Assembly: GCA_963575745.1 (NCBI GenBank)
Contig: CAUYUJ010017804.1
Location: 634,839-698,838, forward strand
From: Prorocentrum cordatum
Taxonomy: Eukaryota; Sar; Dinophyceae; Prorocentrales; Prorocentraceae
Direction: 5' to 3'
Length of the DNA: 64,000 nt
Both the position numbers and the translations under genes were made by a program. Below, piece after piece: positions 44,087 to 54,076 of this stretch. The number at the start of each line of letters is the position of its first letter. Position 1 is the stretch's first letter. Under the pieces are notes generated by a model. It was not told the origin of the DNA. It saw only the letters and a list, made by a program, of their open reading frames with translations, and ran no database searches.

Positions 44087-44108
44087 TGGAGCCAGCGGCC
44101 AGGTGGCC

Positions 44109-45419
44109 ATGAGGCGGCTTCGACCGCCCAAAGGCTCGCCAAACCCGCCGAGTAAGCCCAAATCTCTATCTCTCGTGTATTCCAATATTTCAGTTTGGGA
44201 TCCCACCGCGCTTCGGTGGGTTCAAGAGTCCAAGGCAGATATCATTCTCTTCGTGGAGCACAGGCAGCGCCCTGTGAAGTTCCAAGCGATGGTCAAGAAA
44301 TTGCACAAACTCGGTTGGAAGGTTGTTCCTCAAGAGGCTCATCGTACTGATGCAGACGATTCGTCCTCTGGAGTCATGGATATTGCTCGTTCTCACCTGG
44401 GATGGTCTGGTTTGACGTATGCAGCTGGTGAATGGTTAGACGTCGGGACTTCACGCTATCTGTTGTCAACCCTGCGGCTTCGTCACGCCTCGCTCACCAT
44501 CGCGCCTGTCTGCCTCCACACCGTTGGGCAGCTTGGCGGCGACAACCTGAAGCTGCTCGCTGACCTGGGTGCGCACTTGTCTGCTGCTGGTGTTCCTGCT
44601 TTAATTGTCGGCGACTGGCAGGTGCCACAGGAGGAGCTAGAAGCCTCGGGTTGGCTGGAGCCTCTCGGCCTCATCCCTGTCTCGATGCCTGGGGTTTCGG
44701 TCACTTGCACCACGGTCACCACCAGTCGCATCGACTATGCCCTAGTGTCTGTGCCTTTTGCAGCCGCCTGCACATTCACTGGTCTTGTGCCTGTTCCGCG
44801 GGGCACTCACTGTGCGTTGGGCTTCAGCGTTGTGAGCACTCCTCGTAGCATCACTGTCTGGAAGGCCATGAGGCCTAAGGCGCCCCCCGTCAAGGACCTA
44901 GCTGGTCCTGTGATGTCATGGCCCCACCACCTCGCGCAAGCTGAGCTGCTGCAGCGCAGGCGGCCAGCGCTTCTCAGGTCTAATTACTATCAAGACACCT
45001 TGCTTCGCTTAGAGCATGACAATGCCGACGTGTCTCTCGCTCTAGGCCAGCAATTCTCAAGTTGGGTCCTCGCTGTCGAGCTTGAGGCTTTCTCTAAGTT
45101 GGGCCTTTCACAGGATTCGATGTTCCAGTATGTCGACCGCTGCCAGCAGCCGAGGCTCAGAGAAGTGCCTCTTATTGCCGTTCAGGTTGAAGGGCCATGC
45201 ATTGCGGATCGTAGTGCGAGGTGGTGGCAGTCTGTCTTTCTTCAGTTGTACCTGTTAATTCGGCCTGCTCCCGCTGACGCGGACCCGTCTGCCCCGCCTC
45301 AGCCCAAGCCTGCTTACGCTGCCCAGTACCGTGCGACCCTGGATTGGCTTTCCCAGCAGGTGCCCCCTGAGCCGTCGGACCCTTCGGACCCTGCGCAGAC
45401 TCGGCTCTTTGAGGTCTGA
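44109..45419 (+). CDS. LINE ORF2 part 1: EEP (APE-like) endonuclease
   Basis: Starts at ATG 44109 and ends with TGA at 45417-45419. EEP signature residues appear in order: SLVYSNISVWDP (Asn), ADIILFVEHRQRP (Glu), CLHTVG then ALIVGDWQVP (Asp), SRIDYALVSVP (Asp) and RGTHCALGF (His). The fold nicks the target DNA to prime reverse transcription. After the nuclease comes a helical linker (AQAELLQRRRPALLRSNYYQ) as in LINE ORF2 proteins. RT continues in a different frame after the stop, so a small indel near 45420-45455 broke the ORF. Confidence 0.82.
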   Translation: MRRLRPPKGSPNPPSKPKSLSLVYSNISVWDPTALRWVQESKADIILFVEHRQRPVKFQAMVKKLHKLGWKVVPQEAHRTDADDSSSGVMDIARSHLGWSGLTYAAGEWLDVGTSRYLLSTLRLRHASLTIAPVCLHTVGQLGGDNLKLLADLGAHLSAAGVPALIVGDWQVPQEELEASGWLEPLGLIPVSMPGVSVTCTTVTTSRIDYALVSVPFAAACTFTGLVPVPRGTHCALGFSVVSTPRSITVWKAMRPKAPPVKDLAGPVMSWPHHLAQAELLQRRRPALLRSNYYQDTLLRLEHDNADVSLALGQQFSSWVLAVELEAFSKLGLSQDSMFQYVDRCQQPRLREVPLIAVQVEGPCIADRSARWWQSVFLQLYLLIRPAPADADPSAPPQPKPAYAAQYRATLDWLSQQVPPEPSDPSDPAQTRLFEV

Positions 45420-45453
45420 CACGAGAGGCTTAGGTTAGTTAGTTCTGCTACCC

Positions 45454-47448
45454 ATGAGGACTTGCTTTTTGTACGTTGCAGAAGCCACCCTGGCCGCAGA
45501 CAAGTCGCATCGCTCAGCTCTTAAGGCGCATTCGGTAGCATGGCAGACGTGGCTTAAGCAAGCCTTGTATCGCTCTGCGGGTCCCGCCCACCGTCTCTGG
45601 AGGCCTCCTGTTGACTCCCTCCCAGAGAAAATCGGCGAATATGGACCATGCGCTACCGTGGCGCAAGTTTTAGAATTCGAGGCGGCAGCGTGGGCCAGCA
45701 CATGGCAGCAACATAGCTATGACGGTGCGAGAGCATCTCTGTCTGCGCTTCGGGTCGAGGCGCGATCCACTCCTCGGCCCGAGCCCATTTCGCTCGATCT
45801 GTTGAATCGCGCTCTGGCCACCATCCCCGACAAGAGGGGCCAAGGCATCGATGTTCTGGAGCCGCGCCTCCGCAAACAAGCCAGCGACGATGCCAAGCTG
45901 CGCCTGATCGTTGTTCTGCATTCCATCGAAGAGCAATTCGCGCTGCCATTTCAACAGCTGTTTTCCTTGATCGCTTTGTTGCCGAAGCCCGACGGCGGTA
46001 AAAGACCGATCGCGCTCCTCGGCTTGATGTATGTTTTGCTTCTTCGGATTCGCAAGACCCACATCTCTAGTTGGGACAAGAGAGCCCACGGCCCATGGGG
46101 CGCCACGGTGGGGGGCTCCGCCGAGGCTGCTGGCTGGATTGACGAATTAGAAACAAAACTTGCTATGCACTCTGGCTTCCTAGTGGGTGGTCTTCTCCTT
46201 GACATGAGGAAGTGCTATGACCAGGTTCGCCTTGAAGATTTAGTGGACGCGGCTGTTGCGCTCGGGTATCCTTTAAGGCTCCTGGTCCTGGCAGTAGATA
46301 TGTATCTGGGCGTGCGCCATCTGTCGATCGAAGGCGCTGTGCACACCGGCCTCAAGGCGCATGGAGGCATGCTCGCGGGCCGTGGCCAAGCGACCTCGTT
46401 AGCCCGAGCTCACCTCCACGAGCCTCTGGGCGTTGCTTATCAGTCGGTCGCTGGCCTGCGCCTGCGTGAGTGGGTGGACGATATCTCAGCTAGTCTTTTT
46501 GGCACTCACACTAGCATCGCCGCCACCTTTCCGGTGCTCCTCAGGGCCCTGTTGGTCAGCCTCAAGCGGCGGCGATGTGAGATTGCTGTTGGTAAATCGC
46601 ACCTGCTTGCGTCCTCGCCTGCGCTTCGTTCCACGCTCTCAGGGCTTGCTTCTGATCACCAATGCGCTTTTCGGGTTTCTCTGGCCGCTAGGGATTTGGG
46701 CCACGATACTTCGCTTAGCGCTCGTCGCACCGTGGCTGTTCGCAAGACTAGGTTTCAGAAAGGTAAGCACGCGACCGATGAGACTTCCAGTTTTCCAAGA
46801 CGAATCGCAGTGCTAACAAGCTCTTCTATCCCAATGCGTTCGCCAAGGCCACGTGGGCTCCAGAGATCCAGGGTGCGGCCCCATCGATGTTGCAGGGCCT
46901 CAGGGGCATGGCCAGAGCGGCCAGCAGGACACCACAGCGAGGAGCGTGCGCTACCACGGCTATGGACTTTTGGACTAGGTCATGATCCTGTGCAGATGTA
47001 TTATCGCAAGATTATCAAACCATGGTTCTCTAGGTCAGCTGGTAATTCATCGCTGCTGGCCCGTCTCAACCGTCACAGGCAGGCGTCGCTCGATACGGTT
47101 CGTCGGAGGTGGGCTTGGGTCCGAGGGCCTCTGGGAGCCTTCCAGGCCTCCATGATTTCCATCGGGTGGTCCTGTCCTTCTCCCTTCGAGCTTGTCTCCC
47201 CCTCTGGTGATCGGTGGGCTTTGCAGGTCGAGGGCCGAGGACCTCTGGGTCCCCTTGTAAACGCCTTCGACAAAACGATCGACGAGCGCCAGTGGCGGCA
47301 GGCCTCAGAACATCTCGACGGCAAAGGAATCGATGGTCCTGTTTCGTTGTTCCACGTTTGGGAGCTTGTTGCGTCTCTTGAGAAGGAAGGCCGTCGAGAT
47401 GTTGCAGCTATGGTTAGGGTCGTTGCTGCCAGGAGGCTACTGGACTGA
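45454..47448 (+). CDS. LINE ORF2 part 2: reverse transcriptase
   Basis: RT motifs in order: QLFSLIALLPKPDGGKRPI (fingers, about 45955-46010), motif A LLLDMRKCYDQV (about 46192-46227), motif B GLKAHGGMLAGRGQATSLA (about 46345-46405) and motif C REWVDDISAS with the Asp pair at 46477-46482. The usual YADD reads WVDD. Thumb and post-RT helices follow. Between about 46790 and 46980 the real sequence is in another frame (NKLFYPNAFAKATWAPEIQG), so two compensating indels are present. The frame then resumes to a TGA at 47446-47448. Confidence 0.85.
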   Translation: MRTCFLYVAEATLAADKSHRSALKAHSVAWQTWLKQALYRSAGPAHRLWRPPVDSLPEKIGEYGPCATVAQVLEFEAAAWASTWQQHSYDGARASLSALRVEARSTPRPEPISLDLLNRALATIPDKRGQGIDVLEPRLRKQASDDAKLRLIVVLHSIEEQFALPFQQLFSLIALLPKPDGGKRPIALLGLMYVLLLRIRKTHISSWDKRAHGPWGATVGGSAEAAGWIDELETKLAMHSGFLVGGLLLDMRKCYDQVRLEDLVDAAVALGYPLRLLVLAVDMYLGVRHLSIEGAVHTGLKAHGGMLAGRGQATSLARAHLHEPLGVAYQSVAGLRLREWVDDISASLFGTHTSIAATFPVLLRALLVSLKRRRCEIAVGKSHLLASSPALRSTLSGLASDHQCAFRVSLAARDLGHDTSLSARRTVAVRKTRFQKGKHATDETSSFPRRIAVLTSSSIPMRSPRPRGLQRSRVRPHRCCRASGAWPERPAGHHSEERALPRLWTFGLGHDPVQMYYRKIIKPWFSRSAGNSSLLARLNRHRQASLDTVRRRWAWVRGPLGAFQASMISIGWSCPSPFELVSPSGDRWALQVEGRGPLGPLVNAFDKTIDERQWRQASEHLDGKGIDGPVSLFHVWELVASLEKEGRRDVAAMVRVVAARRLLD

Positions 47449-47700
47449 AGAGAGACGGCATCTTGCCCAGCTTTCCCCGGATCCTATTTGTAGGCGTTGT
47501 AAGAGGGACCCAGAGTCCACTGTCCATCGAGTCTGGCAATGCATGTGCAACGACAGGTCTGCTTGCCCCGATGTAGTACAGTCGCAGCATCTGAGACATG
47601 CGGCCATCCAGGAGGCTAATGTTTTCAGTGTTTCTGGACGAGGGGGCTTATTCCCAGGGCGTGGTTCCGACTTCCTCCGACCACTATTTCTCGGCTGCTC
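47449..47700 (+). CDS. LINE ORF2 part 3: zinc-knuckle segment
   Basis: In the frame at 2 mod 3: HLAQLSPDPICRRCKRDPES then TVHRVWQCMCN, a C-x2-C-x7-H-x4-C arrangement typical of the region between RT and RNase H in plant and protist LINEs. It overlaps the RT frame's end and is joined to RNase H by another shift. Confidence 0.6.
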
Positions 47701-47739
47701 CGTGGCAAGCGGCTCTCGGGCCCCCTCGTCCCTGGATCG

Positions 47740-48624
47740 TTGCCTGGGGGCCTGTGCGGAACCGACGGCTCTGGGGGCCCTCTGGGGAAGTCACCTGGTT
47801 TAAGAAGGGTCGCCTTCGCGTTCGTTCGCATGGCCACTGGTGAAGAATTCGAGCGGGATTGCGCTGCCACAGGCGTCGTCGACCCTGAGCGGCAAACTGT
47901 TCCGCGTGCAGAGATTGTGGCTATTGTTGAGTGTGTTCGGTACGTCGACAGGGCTCAAGATCTGCACGTGGTCTCTGATCATGCTACTAAAATCAAGGCC
48001 TTCGCAGGTGGGCGCTCTCACACCTCTAAGTTGGCCAATTGTGATCTGTGGTGGGAACTCTGGGAGCTCCTCGACTCTCGTCCTGCCCCTTTTCGCCTGT
48101 CTCACATCCCCTCTCACCTCCTAGAGAACGCCAAGAAGCGTGAGCGTTTCCAGGATGTTGTTGATTTGGACCACGTTGGTCTGAACTCTCTGGCTGACAA
48201 ATTTGCTGATGATCGTGCGTCGGAGATTCAGGTCCCTCCAGATGTTGCCCGTGACCATAATTCGCTCGTGCTTCAGGCTTGCCAGATTTTGGCACGTCAT
48301 GCTGCTATCATTCGTGAGTGTGCCTCGCTTCGTGCCGACCCCGACACGCGACGGACCAAGGAACCCATCGACTATGTTGTTCGTCGGCGGCGGTGGCTCG
48401 CCGAGGCTGCCTTGTCAGCCTCCCATAGGTGGGTTTATGCCGATCAGGTGTGGAGGTGCGGATCCTGTGCCGTGGAGGTTAGGGACGGCGCCCCTTCCAT
48501 CCGTTCCAGGCTGCGCAGCCTGTGCCCTGCCTCTCTCGAGGAGGAAGGAGGGAGTGCGTCTGTGCGCGTTCCGTGTGAGCGGGGGGGGGGGGGGAGAAGC
48601 AAGCTGTGCATCGCCAATGGGTGA
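47740..48624 (+). CDS. LINE ORF2 part 4: RNase H domain
   Basis: RNase H catalytic positions in order: CGTDGSGGPLGKS (Asp, about 47758), TVPRAEIVAIVECVRYV (Glu, about 47912), LHVVSDHATKIKAFAGG (Asp, about 47965) and LNSLADKFADDRA (final Asp, about 48190). The domain degrades the RNA strand after first-strand synthesis and is found in I, Jockey-like and several protist LINE clades. A Cys-rich patch (WRCGSCAVEV) follows. The frame is lost at a 14-G run (48581-48594). Confidence 0.82.
   Translation: MPGGLCGTDGSGGPLGKSPGLRRVAFAFVRMATGEEFERDCAATGVVDPERQTVPRAEIVAIVECVRYVDRAQDLHVVSDHATKIKAFAGGRSHTSKLANCDLWWELWELLDSRPAPFRLSHIPSHLLENAKKRERFQDVVDLDHVGLNSLADKFADDRASEIQVPPDVARDHNSLVLQACQILARHAAIIRECASLRADPDTRRTKEPIDYVVRRRRWLAEAALSASHRWVYADQVWRCGSCAVEVRDGAPSIRSRLRSLCPASLEEEGGSASVRVPCERGGGGRSKLCIANG
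48581..48594 (+). repeat. Poly-G run causing a frameshift in the LINE
   Basis: G14. The protein signal leaves the RNase H frame here and continues in the frame at 0 mod 3. Confidence 0.85.
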
Positions 48625-48941
48625 AGCCCGCCAGGCCATTGCCCGAGCGGTGCGACGCCCTCTGGAGATCCTTGGGGCTCGATCCCACGCCGTCTAGGGT
48701 CGAGTCCTGGGTCGCAGGGAAGCCAGTCCATCAGCCCTACGTGCTCTGGCGCAAGGCCTCGATTCATGTCTGTGGAGCGTGTGGGGCCTGGGCCACCTCG
48801 AGGCCCGTTTCCTTGAAGGAACGGTGCCCAGTGGGCGAGTTCGGTCCTCATGCCTTCACGCAGGCTCGCCTCGTTGTCTTGCAGCAGCTGTGTAAAGGTC
48901 TGCCGCCGTCTAGGAAGCCCAGTGCGTGGCCTGATGTGTAA
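48595..48941 (+). CDS. LINE ORF2 part 5: C-terminal zinc-finger region
   Basis: After the poly-G run: VHRQWVKPARPLPERCDALW, then KASIHVCGACGAWATSRP and LKERCPVGEFGP (Cys pairs of a putative zinc finger), ending SRKPSAWPDV with a TAA/TGT region just before the 3' end of the element. Confidence 0.6.
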
Positions 48942-49022
48942 ATGTTCTGCCCTGGCCTCCAGTCCCAGGCAAACTCTTTGCCCTTGGAGCCTGCTCGTCA
49001 ACGGTGCACTGTAAACAAATAA

Positions 49023-49037
49023 GTCTGATCTGGCCGC
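49023..49037 (+). repeat. Right target-site duplication of the LINE
   Basis: GTCTGATCTGGCCGC, identical to 42705-42719, directly after the element's AAACAAATAA end. Confidence 0.9.
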
Positions 49038-50329
49038 GCGGACACGGAGTCGGAATTGAATTGGATCGGCCGCGCCAGAACGCACGGCAACACCATGCAA
49101 ATATCGGGCTGCGCCGCGTCGTCGCGAGGTCGGACACGTATCATATGAAACCACGACGCACCTGTGAAAGTCACGAGGTAGCTGTTAGCTGTTTCCCCCG
49201 CCATGGCTGCCGACTGACACCATGCGGGCCGCGCGCGCGCACCCCGCGCGCGCAAGTCGACATCGTCACGATGGCAGTGGCCTCTGAGGCACAGGTGCTC
49301 GCATTGTGCAAGCATCTGGATCAGCGCAACATTCCCAGGCGAAACGTATCTCACACTTCCATTGGCGTCGTCGTAGCTCGCACGTCCGCATGATGGGTTT
49401 GCATGAGACAATTCTGCGAGTCACCGCGCTGGTCGCGATTTGCTAGCAAGTGTTTCGATCTCGGCATCTGGAGTCATGCCGCCACCTCGAGAGTGGGCGG
49501 GTGCGATGTAAATCCGAACGCCGGACTTGACGACTGCCAAATCTTCGCGCATTGGGCCCCGCAGCCTTGCGACGCATAGATTGCATCGCCTATTTTATCA
49601 TACCATGCCGAAGCTGAAAGTGGACTTCGCGGCCCCTGTCCGCGCATATGCTCCCCGCACGCATACCATCACAGACAGTCCACTTGTCGCCCATCCTCTC
49701 GTCCCTGTCAAGCCATGCTGCGCAGAGCACTCGCTTCGATCTCCCAACTGGATGTCCCAGGACTCCACACCACGTAGTACCATGCGGGAGACACGAGCGC
49801 TCACGCGTCAACTTCAATACGAGCGCCATTATTTTCCTGAGAACTCCGAGTGTCAACCCCGCGCAAGCGCGAACATCGCCATGCGATGGGGGGCCCCTGT
49901 CAAGGTTCAACGCGGCTGCGTAACACCTGCTGGAAAATGGCGTCATCCCAAGCAAGTATGATAGCATGCGGCACCGCTGCGTGTAGCTCTGTTCGCATGT
50001 ACATGTCGGACAAGTTCCTCATGCTAAGTCACGCGCGCTTCTCCGGGAACATCAGACATCGGCGTCGGTCGCTCACGCGCTCATCAACTGGGGCCCAGAA
50101 TGCAAGGCCCAAGGGCGCATGCAAAACCAAGAACAAAGGTGTGCAACGATCCTTGCGCACGCAACGTAATCGGACAAACAAACCGAAGGATCATGCCGAA
50201 CCCCATGTTGAGGGGAAAACGCATAGAGGTTCCGACCTCTCCAGGCGCATCGCCATGACAACATACGCCGCAATGCGCCGCAACCAGTCCAGTGCAACTG
50301 GCAGGTGGGAGCGGTAAGTTGGCGTCCTG

Positions 50330-50368
<39 letters not shown>

Positions 50369-51590
50369 CTTTAAGTCGCCCCACCACCGCTGAAAACAAC
50401 GTACTTCTGAATGTGGATGAACGCTTTACTGAAGAGACCGCGCTGCGCGACAAATCTGGCCGCGCACACTCCAACTGTTCGACAGCCATGGCGCGATCCC
50501 ACGCAAGCGTTGCAGTATGGCTTACAGCGGCAGTCAGCTTAGACTGTGCGCTCGACAGCCATGCCCGTTCGAGATCGGGCTCTCCTCGTTCAGACTGAAT
50601 GCTGCCCCCGTTCCCTCATCGCGCGCGCGAGCCCATGCAGAACTCCTTTTTGAATTCCCACAGCTCCAGGCCCCATGTCACAGATATGACTAAGTCCAAC
50701 TCGTCAGACATTGCAATCTTGACTTCGCGCCATTGAAAAACGCCCACCGCTCCGCGGCCCCCGAGACCACGTCGAATCGTCCGACTCCTCGCGGCGACGA
50801 CGATGGCCAGCCAAGCGCTGCCAGTCGCCAGCGGCGTTGCGCCCGCAACGCCCCCCTCCAGCAATCGCCGAGCCATCTGCAACATCTCGCTGGAGAAACG
50901 GCGCGCTGAATCCGTCGCGCTGCTGGCAATGCCCCCCGAACGATAGCCTCGGCGACATGGTGTCATTGCTGGAAACGGAACGCCAGCATAAACATATGCC
51001 GAGAACGAGCTGCGGGTGCCAGGGCCTGTCCTGACATCATAACTCTGAACCGTCAAGCAAGCAGGCTGCAAGCAAGGTTTGAGAGTCTTGCGACTGAGAC
51101 ACCACGTGCTGCAACCCATGGGAGACGCCTGCAGACGAGAAAACTAACGCCGACACTGTCGGGATAAACACTTCTTAGAGGGGAGCAACATTGAAAACGC
51201 ATGGGTTGAGCCCAATGTCTTGAACAAGAATGGCTTGAAACAACATGGTGACGGAATTCAATGCGAAAACCATTGGGCTGTAAAGCGCGTTATCAAATAC
51301 ACGCGCTCCCCAAAACAAATCCTGCGCGCGCGAACTTGCATCGGCCCTCGCGGGCCCCCAACTCGCGAGAGAAGGAGGCCGAGGCGCCGCTGAAGTCGGC
51401 GTCTGGAGACTCCGGCTGGACGGTCCGAGCCCCGTTCCTCCGACCGCGAAATCTTGGCGCGCCGCAGCGACCAGGCCGCCCATCAGCTTCGCCCTCTATC
51501 CTCGCGCACCTCGATCATGAGCCACTGCGTCCTCCCGCAGGCACTCGGCTGGCTCGACTTCGGTTGCGTCGCCCGCGGCCCCGCCTGCCT
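49038..51590. other. Unique sequence, no gene recognised
   Basis: Short ORFs in all frames without domain signal. Contains only a (TA)n run at 50331-50364. Confidence 0.4.
50331..50364. repeat. (TA)n microsatellite
   Basis: About 16 TA units. Confidence 0.95.
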
Positions 51591-51599
51591 GGCGGCGCT

Positions 51600-52080
51600 G
51601 GCCGGCGTCGTGGAAGGCGGCGCGAGCGAGCGGTGCCAGCGGGGGCGGCTGGGCCATCTCGGCCAGCGGCGCCATCTCCGCGTGCTCCTCCTTCCTCGCC
51701 TCATTGATGGCATTATCCTTCTTGGCCCGGCAGCCCCGGCGCGACTGCTCGACCTCTAGCGGGGTCCTCCTGGCGAGCCCCCGCCTCCGCTTGCGCCTCG
51801 CGCATCCGGTGCACCGCCCGTGCTGGTCCCCGCCCGACTAGCGGGCGCCGATCGGGTGAGGGCACGTCTCCAGGTCCGTAATCTCGCCCTCGAGCTCGCG
51901 CTGGAGGCGGTTGGCCCGCCGTGCCAGCGCGGCCAGGAGGTGCGCGTCGGCTGCCGCGCGCAGCGCCGAGAGCAGCTCGATGGCCCAGTGCCCCGAAACG
52001 CGAGCTGGAGGCGCCGCGGCGAAGCCCCCGTCCAGGAACAACGTCTACACTATCTCGGCCAGGGTCTCCTCGTTAAGGTT
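51600..52080 (-). other. Possible decayed coding sequence
   Basis: Minus frames give SGHWAIELLSALRAAADAHL, RRANRLQRELEGEITDLE and, after a stop, CTGCARRKRRRGLARRTPL and DNAINEARKEEHAEMAPLAE, more structured than neighbouring GC-rich noise. It may belong to the copia-like element to its right or to another protein; not recognised. Confidence 0.25.
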
Positions 52081-52755
52081 GATCTGCCTGGGCGCTGTGC
52101 ATTCAAGGGCCCGAAGGCGCGCCCCAATTGGCGCCCGTCTCGCTGTCCTCGCCTTCAGACCGTCTCCATCCGCTCGGGCTCCTGGTCCGATGCCCCGCCC
52201 GCCGAACGCGCTGCCCTCGCCAGCGGCCCGCGGCGCCGTCGGGGCCCGGGGCGCCCGTGCTCGAAGTCGCCCGGGCGCCCTGGGCATGCTCGCGCGATCG
52301 CGGCACCCCGGTCGTCGCCGGGCGCGCCAGCTGGCCCGCGGGGGCTCGGGCCGAGAGCGACGGGGGGTGGATCGGGCGCTGCCCCGAGCGACCTGCCCCG
52401 CGAGACCGGCTGTTCGACGTTGAAAAGAGGCCGAGGGGGCGAGCCGGCCACTTGACAGGGCGCGTCAAACAGCAGGGCGGCTTGGGGCGTGCCCCGTCTT
52501 CCCCTGACAAGTCCACGGGCAAATGGAAATCCGCGCGCTCGACCCAGCGCCCGGACTTGGACTGGGCGAAAATCTCTTCCTCTGCCAACTTGCGATTGTG
52601 AGTCGGCCGCGTCCAAATGCTGACGGGCGGTCTCCCCGCGGTCGCTGACGCTGGAGACTGGCGCCGGCGTGCGTCGACCTCCCCGGGGTCGCAAAAGCCC
52701 TCGCGCGACCTCGCGCGCGCGCGACGGATCGCGCCTCGAAGCGACAATCGCCCGA

Positions 52756-53324
52756 TCACGGGCCCTCGACCGTCGCGTCTACTCGGGGCCCCTGGGGCTC
52801 CGTCGGGAGGGGAAATGCTTCGCCAGATCCGGGCGAAGTCGACGCTCCGAGGGGCTGTGCCCGATCAACTGGACAGCTCAATGACCGGAGGGGGGCCATG
52901 GACAGAGCCTGGCGCTCGCCCCCCGCGCCGACGATCAGCTCATTGGCGCCCAGGTCCACGACTGCGTTGAGGAAGTCCAGGCACCTGGCCAGCAGCGGCG
53001 GGGGGCGCGGGCGAGGCAATGAGAAGCTCGGCGATTCCGCGCCCGCGCGGAGACGCCGGCAACGGCGCTTGCTCTATACTGGCGAGGTCTTGCCACCGAC
53101 GGACCGACGCCGTTGGCCGAGGGCAGGTCCGAGATGTTATCGCTGATGTGGACCTTGAAGCCCCTCTTCCGGCTGGCCTGCGCGAGGCCGTCCACGTCTG
53201 GCGCCCCTATCAGAGCCTGGCCAGCAGCCGCGCCCACTGAAGCCTGAGCGTCCGCGTCGCGAAGAGTGGCCGCCGTGGCGGTCGCATCGCCAGACTCCAA
53301 GCAGTGAAACGTACTGGGGCCCAC
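52756..53324 (-). pseudogene. Retropepsin-like segment
   Basis: AAAGQALIGAPDVDGLAQAS then RGFKVHISDNISDLPSANGV resemble the A-AGQALIG core and the A-GVGG segment of protease in dinoflagellate copia-like polyproteins. The next part is in another frame: ARCLDFLNAVVDLGANELIV. The residue where the catalytic Asp is expected reads Gly (VGAAAGQ), and a frameshift splits the domain, so it is inactive. Confidence 0.4.
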
Positions 53325-53635
53325 CTGGCCCGCAGCTCCCCCCTGGTCTTGCCCTCCGAAAGCGATGGCCCCGCCTGGCCCTCGTCGACCAGGTCGCCCT
53401 CCTGCGCCGCTGACTCGGCGACGCCTACCTGGCGCGCGACGCCCGGCAGGTTCAGGAGGGCAACTCAGGAGCTCCCGGAGTGATCAGCGTCATGCGACAT
53501 ATCGAATAAGTGAGACGGGTTCTGGCCCTTGTCGGCCCAGGCCTTCATGCGATCGGCCTTGCTCCTGAATAGCTTTCGGCAATATTATATCCTTCGCCGT
53601 CTGTCTCCGCAGTTCGAGCGACCTGGATCTTTTTT

Positions 53636-54076
53636 TCAGAAGTCAAATCGCAAGAGGCGGCGAGTCTCGTTGAGTTGTTCTAATCCGCCTGACTTGCCCT
53701 CTCGTCGACGGTCACAAATGTCGCGACCCGCTCTCCTGCCGTTCTTCATTCGCCGGGATGATTGCCAAGTCTTGCGCCTGATGGCCGTCGCGACTTCAGC
53801 AGAAACGTCTGCGATCGTCCTCGGACAGATCTCGATCGTCCCCATGGGCGCCAAAATGGCGTTCAGCTCGTCCTCATCTGGGTAAATCTCGTAGATGCCA
53901 ATGCAGTGTGCCTCGTCGTCATTCTCTTCCGGCTTATCCTGATCCTCGGCGTAATCCACGAAGGTCGGTCTCGAGCTCGTCGGGCCCCGCGTCTTCGGCA
54001 AAAACCCTTGGTCCGACGCGTCGAGCTCCAGAATTGCGCTCCTGACCGAAGCGAAGTCCCTCTTTCCGTTCAGCAT
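53636..54076 (-). CDS. Copia-like gag C-terminal fragment
   Basis: 146 residues: MLNGKRDFASVRSAILELDA, FVDYAEDQDKPEENDDEAHC, IYEIYPDEDELNAILAPMG, DVSAEVATAIRRKTWQSSRR, ending RRLLRFDF. Balanced composition, with the acidic tract followed by a basic helix seen before the zinc knuckle in such gags; the knuckle itself was not found. The ATG at 54076 is internal to a longer, frameshifted gag. Confidence 0.5.
   Translation of the reverse strand: MLNGKRDFASVRSAILELDASDQGFLPKTRGPTSSRPTFVDYAEDQDKPEENDDEAHCIGIYEIYPDEDELNAILAPMGTIEICPRTIADVSAEVATAIRRKTWQSSRRMKNGRRAGRDICDRRREGKSGGLEQLNETRRLLRFDF

Larger units (their letters stand above)
42720..49022 (+). mobile_element. Near full-length LINE retrotransposon with spliced leader at its 5' end
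   Basis: About 6.3 kb bounded by a perfect 15-bp target-site duplication. The 5' end is T plus the complete dinoflagellate spliced leader. The body encodes an ORF1 with zinc-binding and coiled-coil parts, an endonuclease/exonuclease/phosphatase (EEP) domain, reverse transcriptase, a CCHC-like knuckle, RNase H and a C-terminal zinc finger. The 3' end is GTAAACAAATAA with no long poly-A. Several frameshifts and one stop between endonuclease and RT show it is no longer intact. The preserved TSD suggests a fairly recent insertion. Confidence 0.93.
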
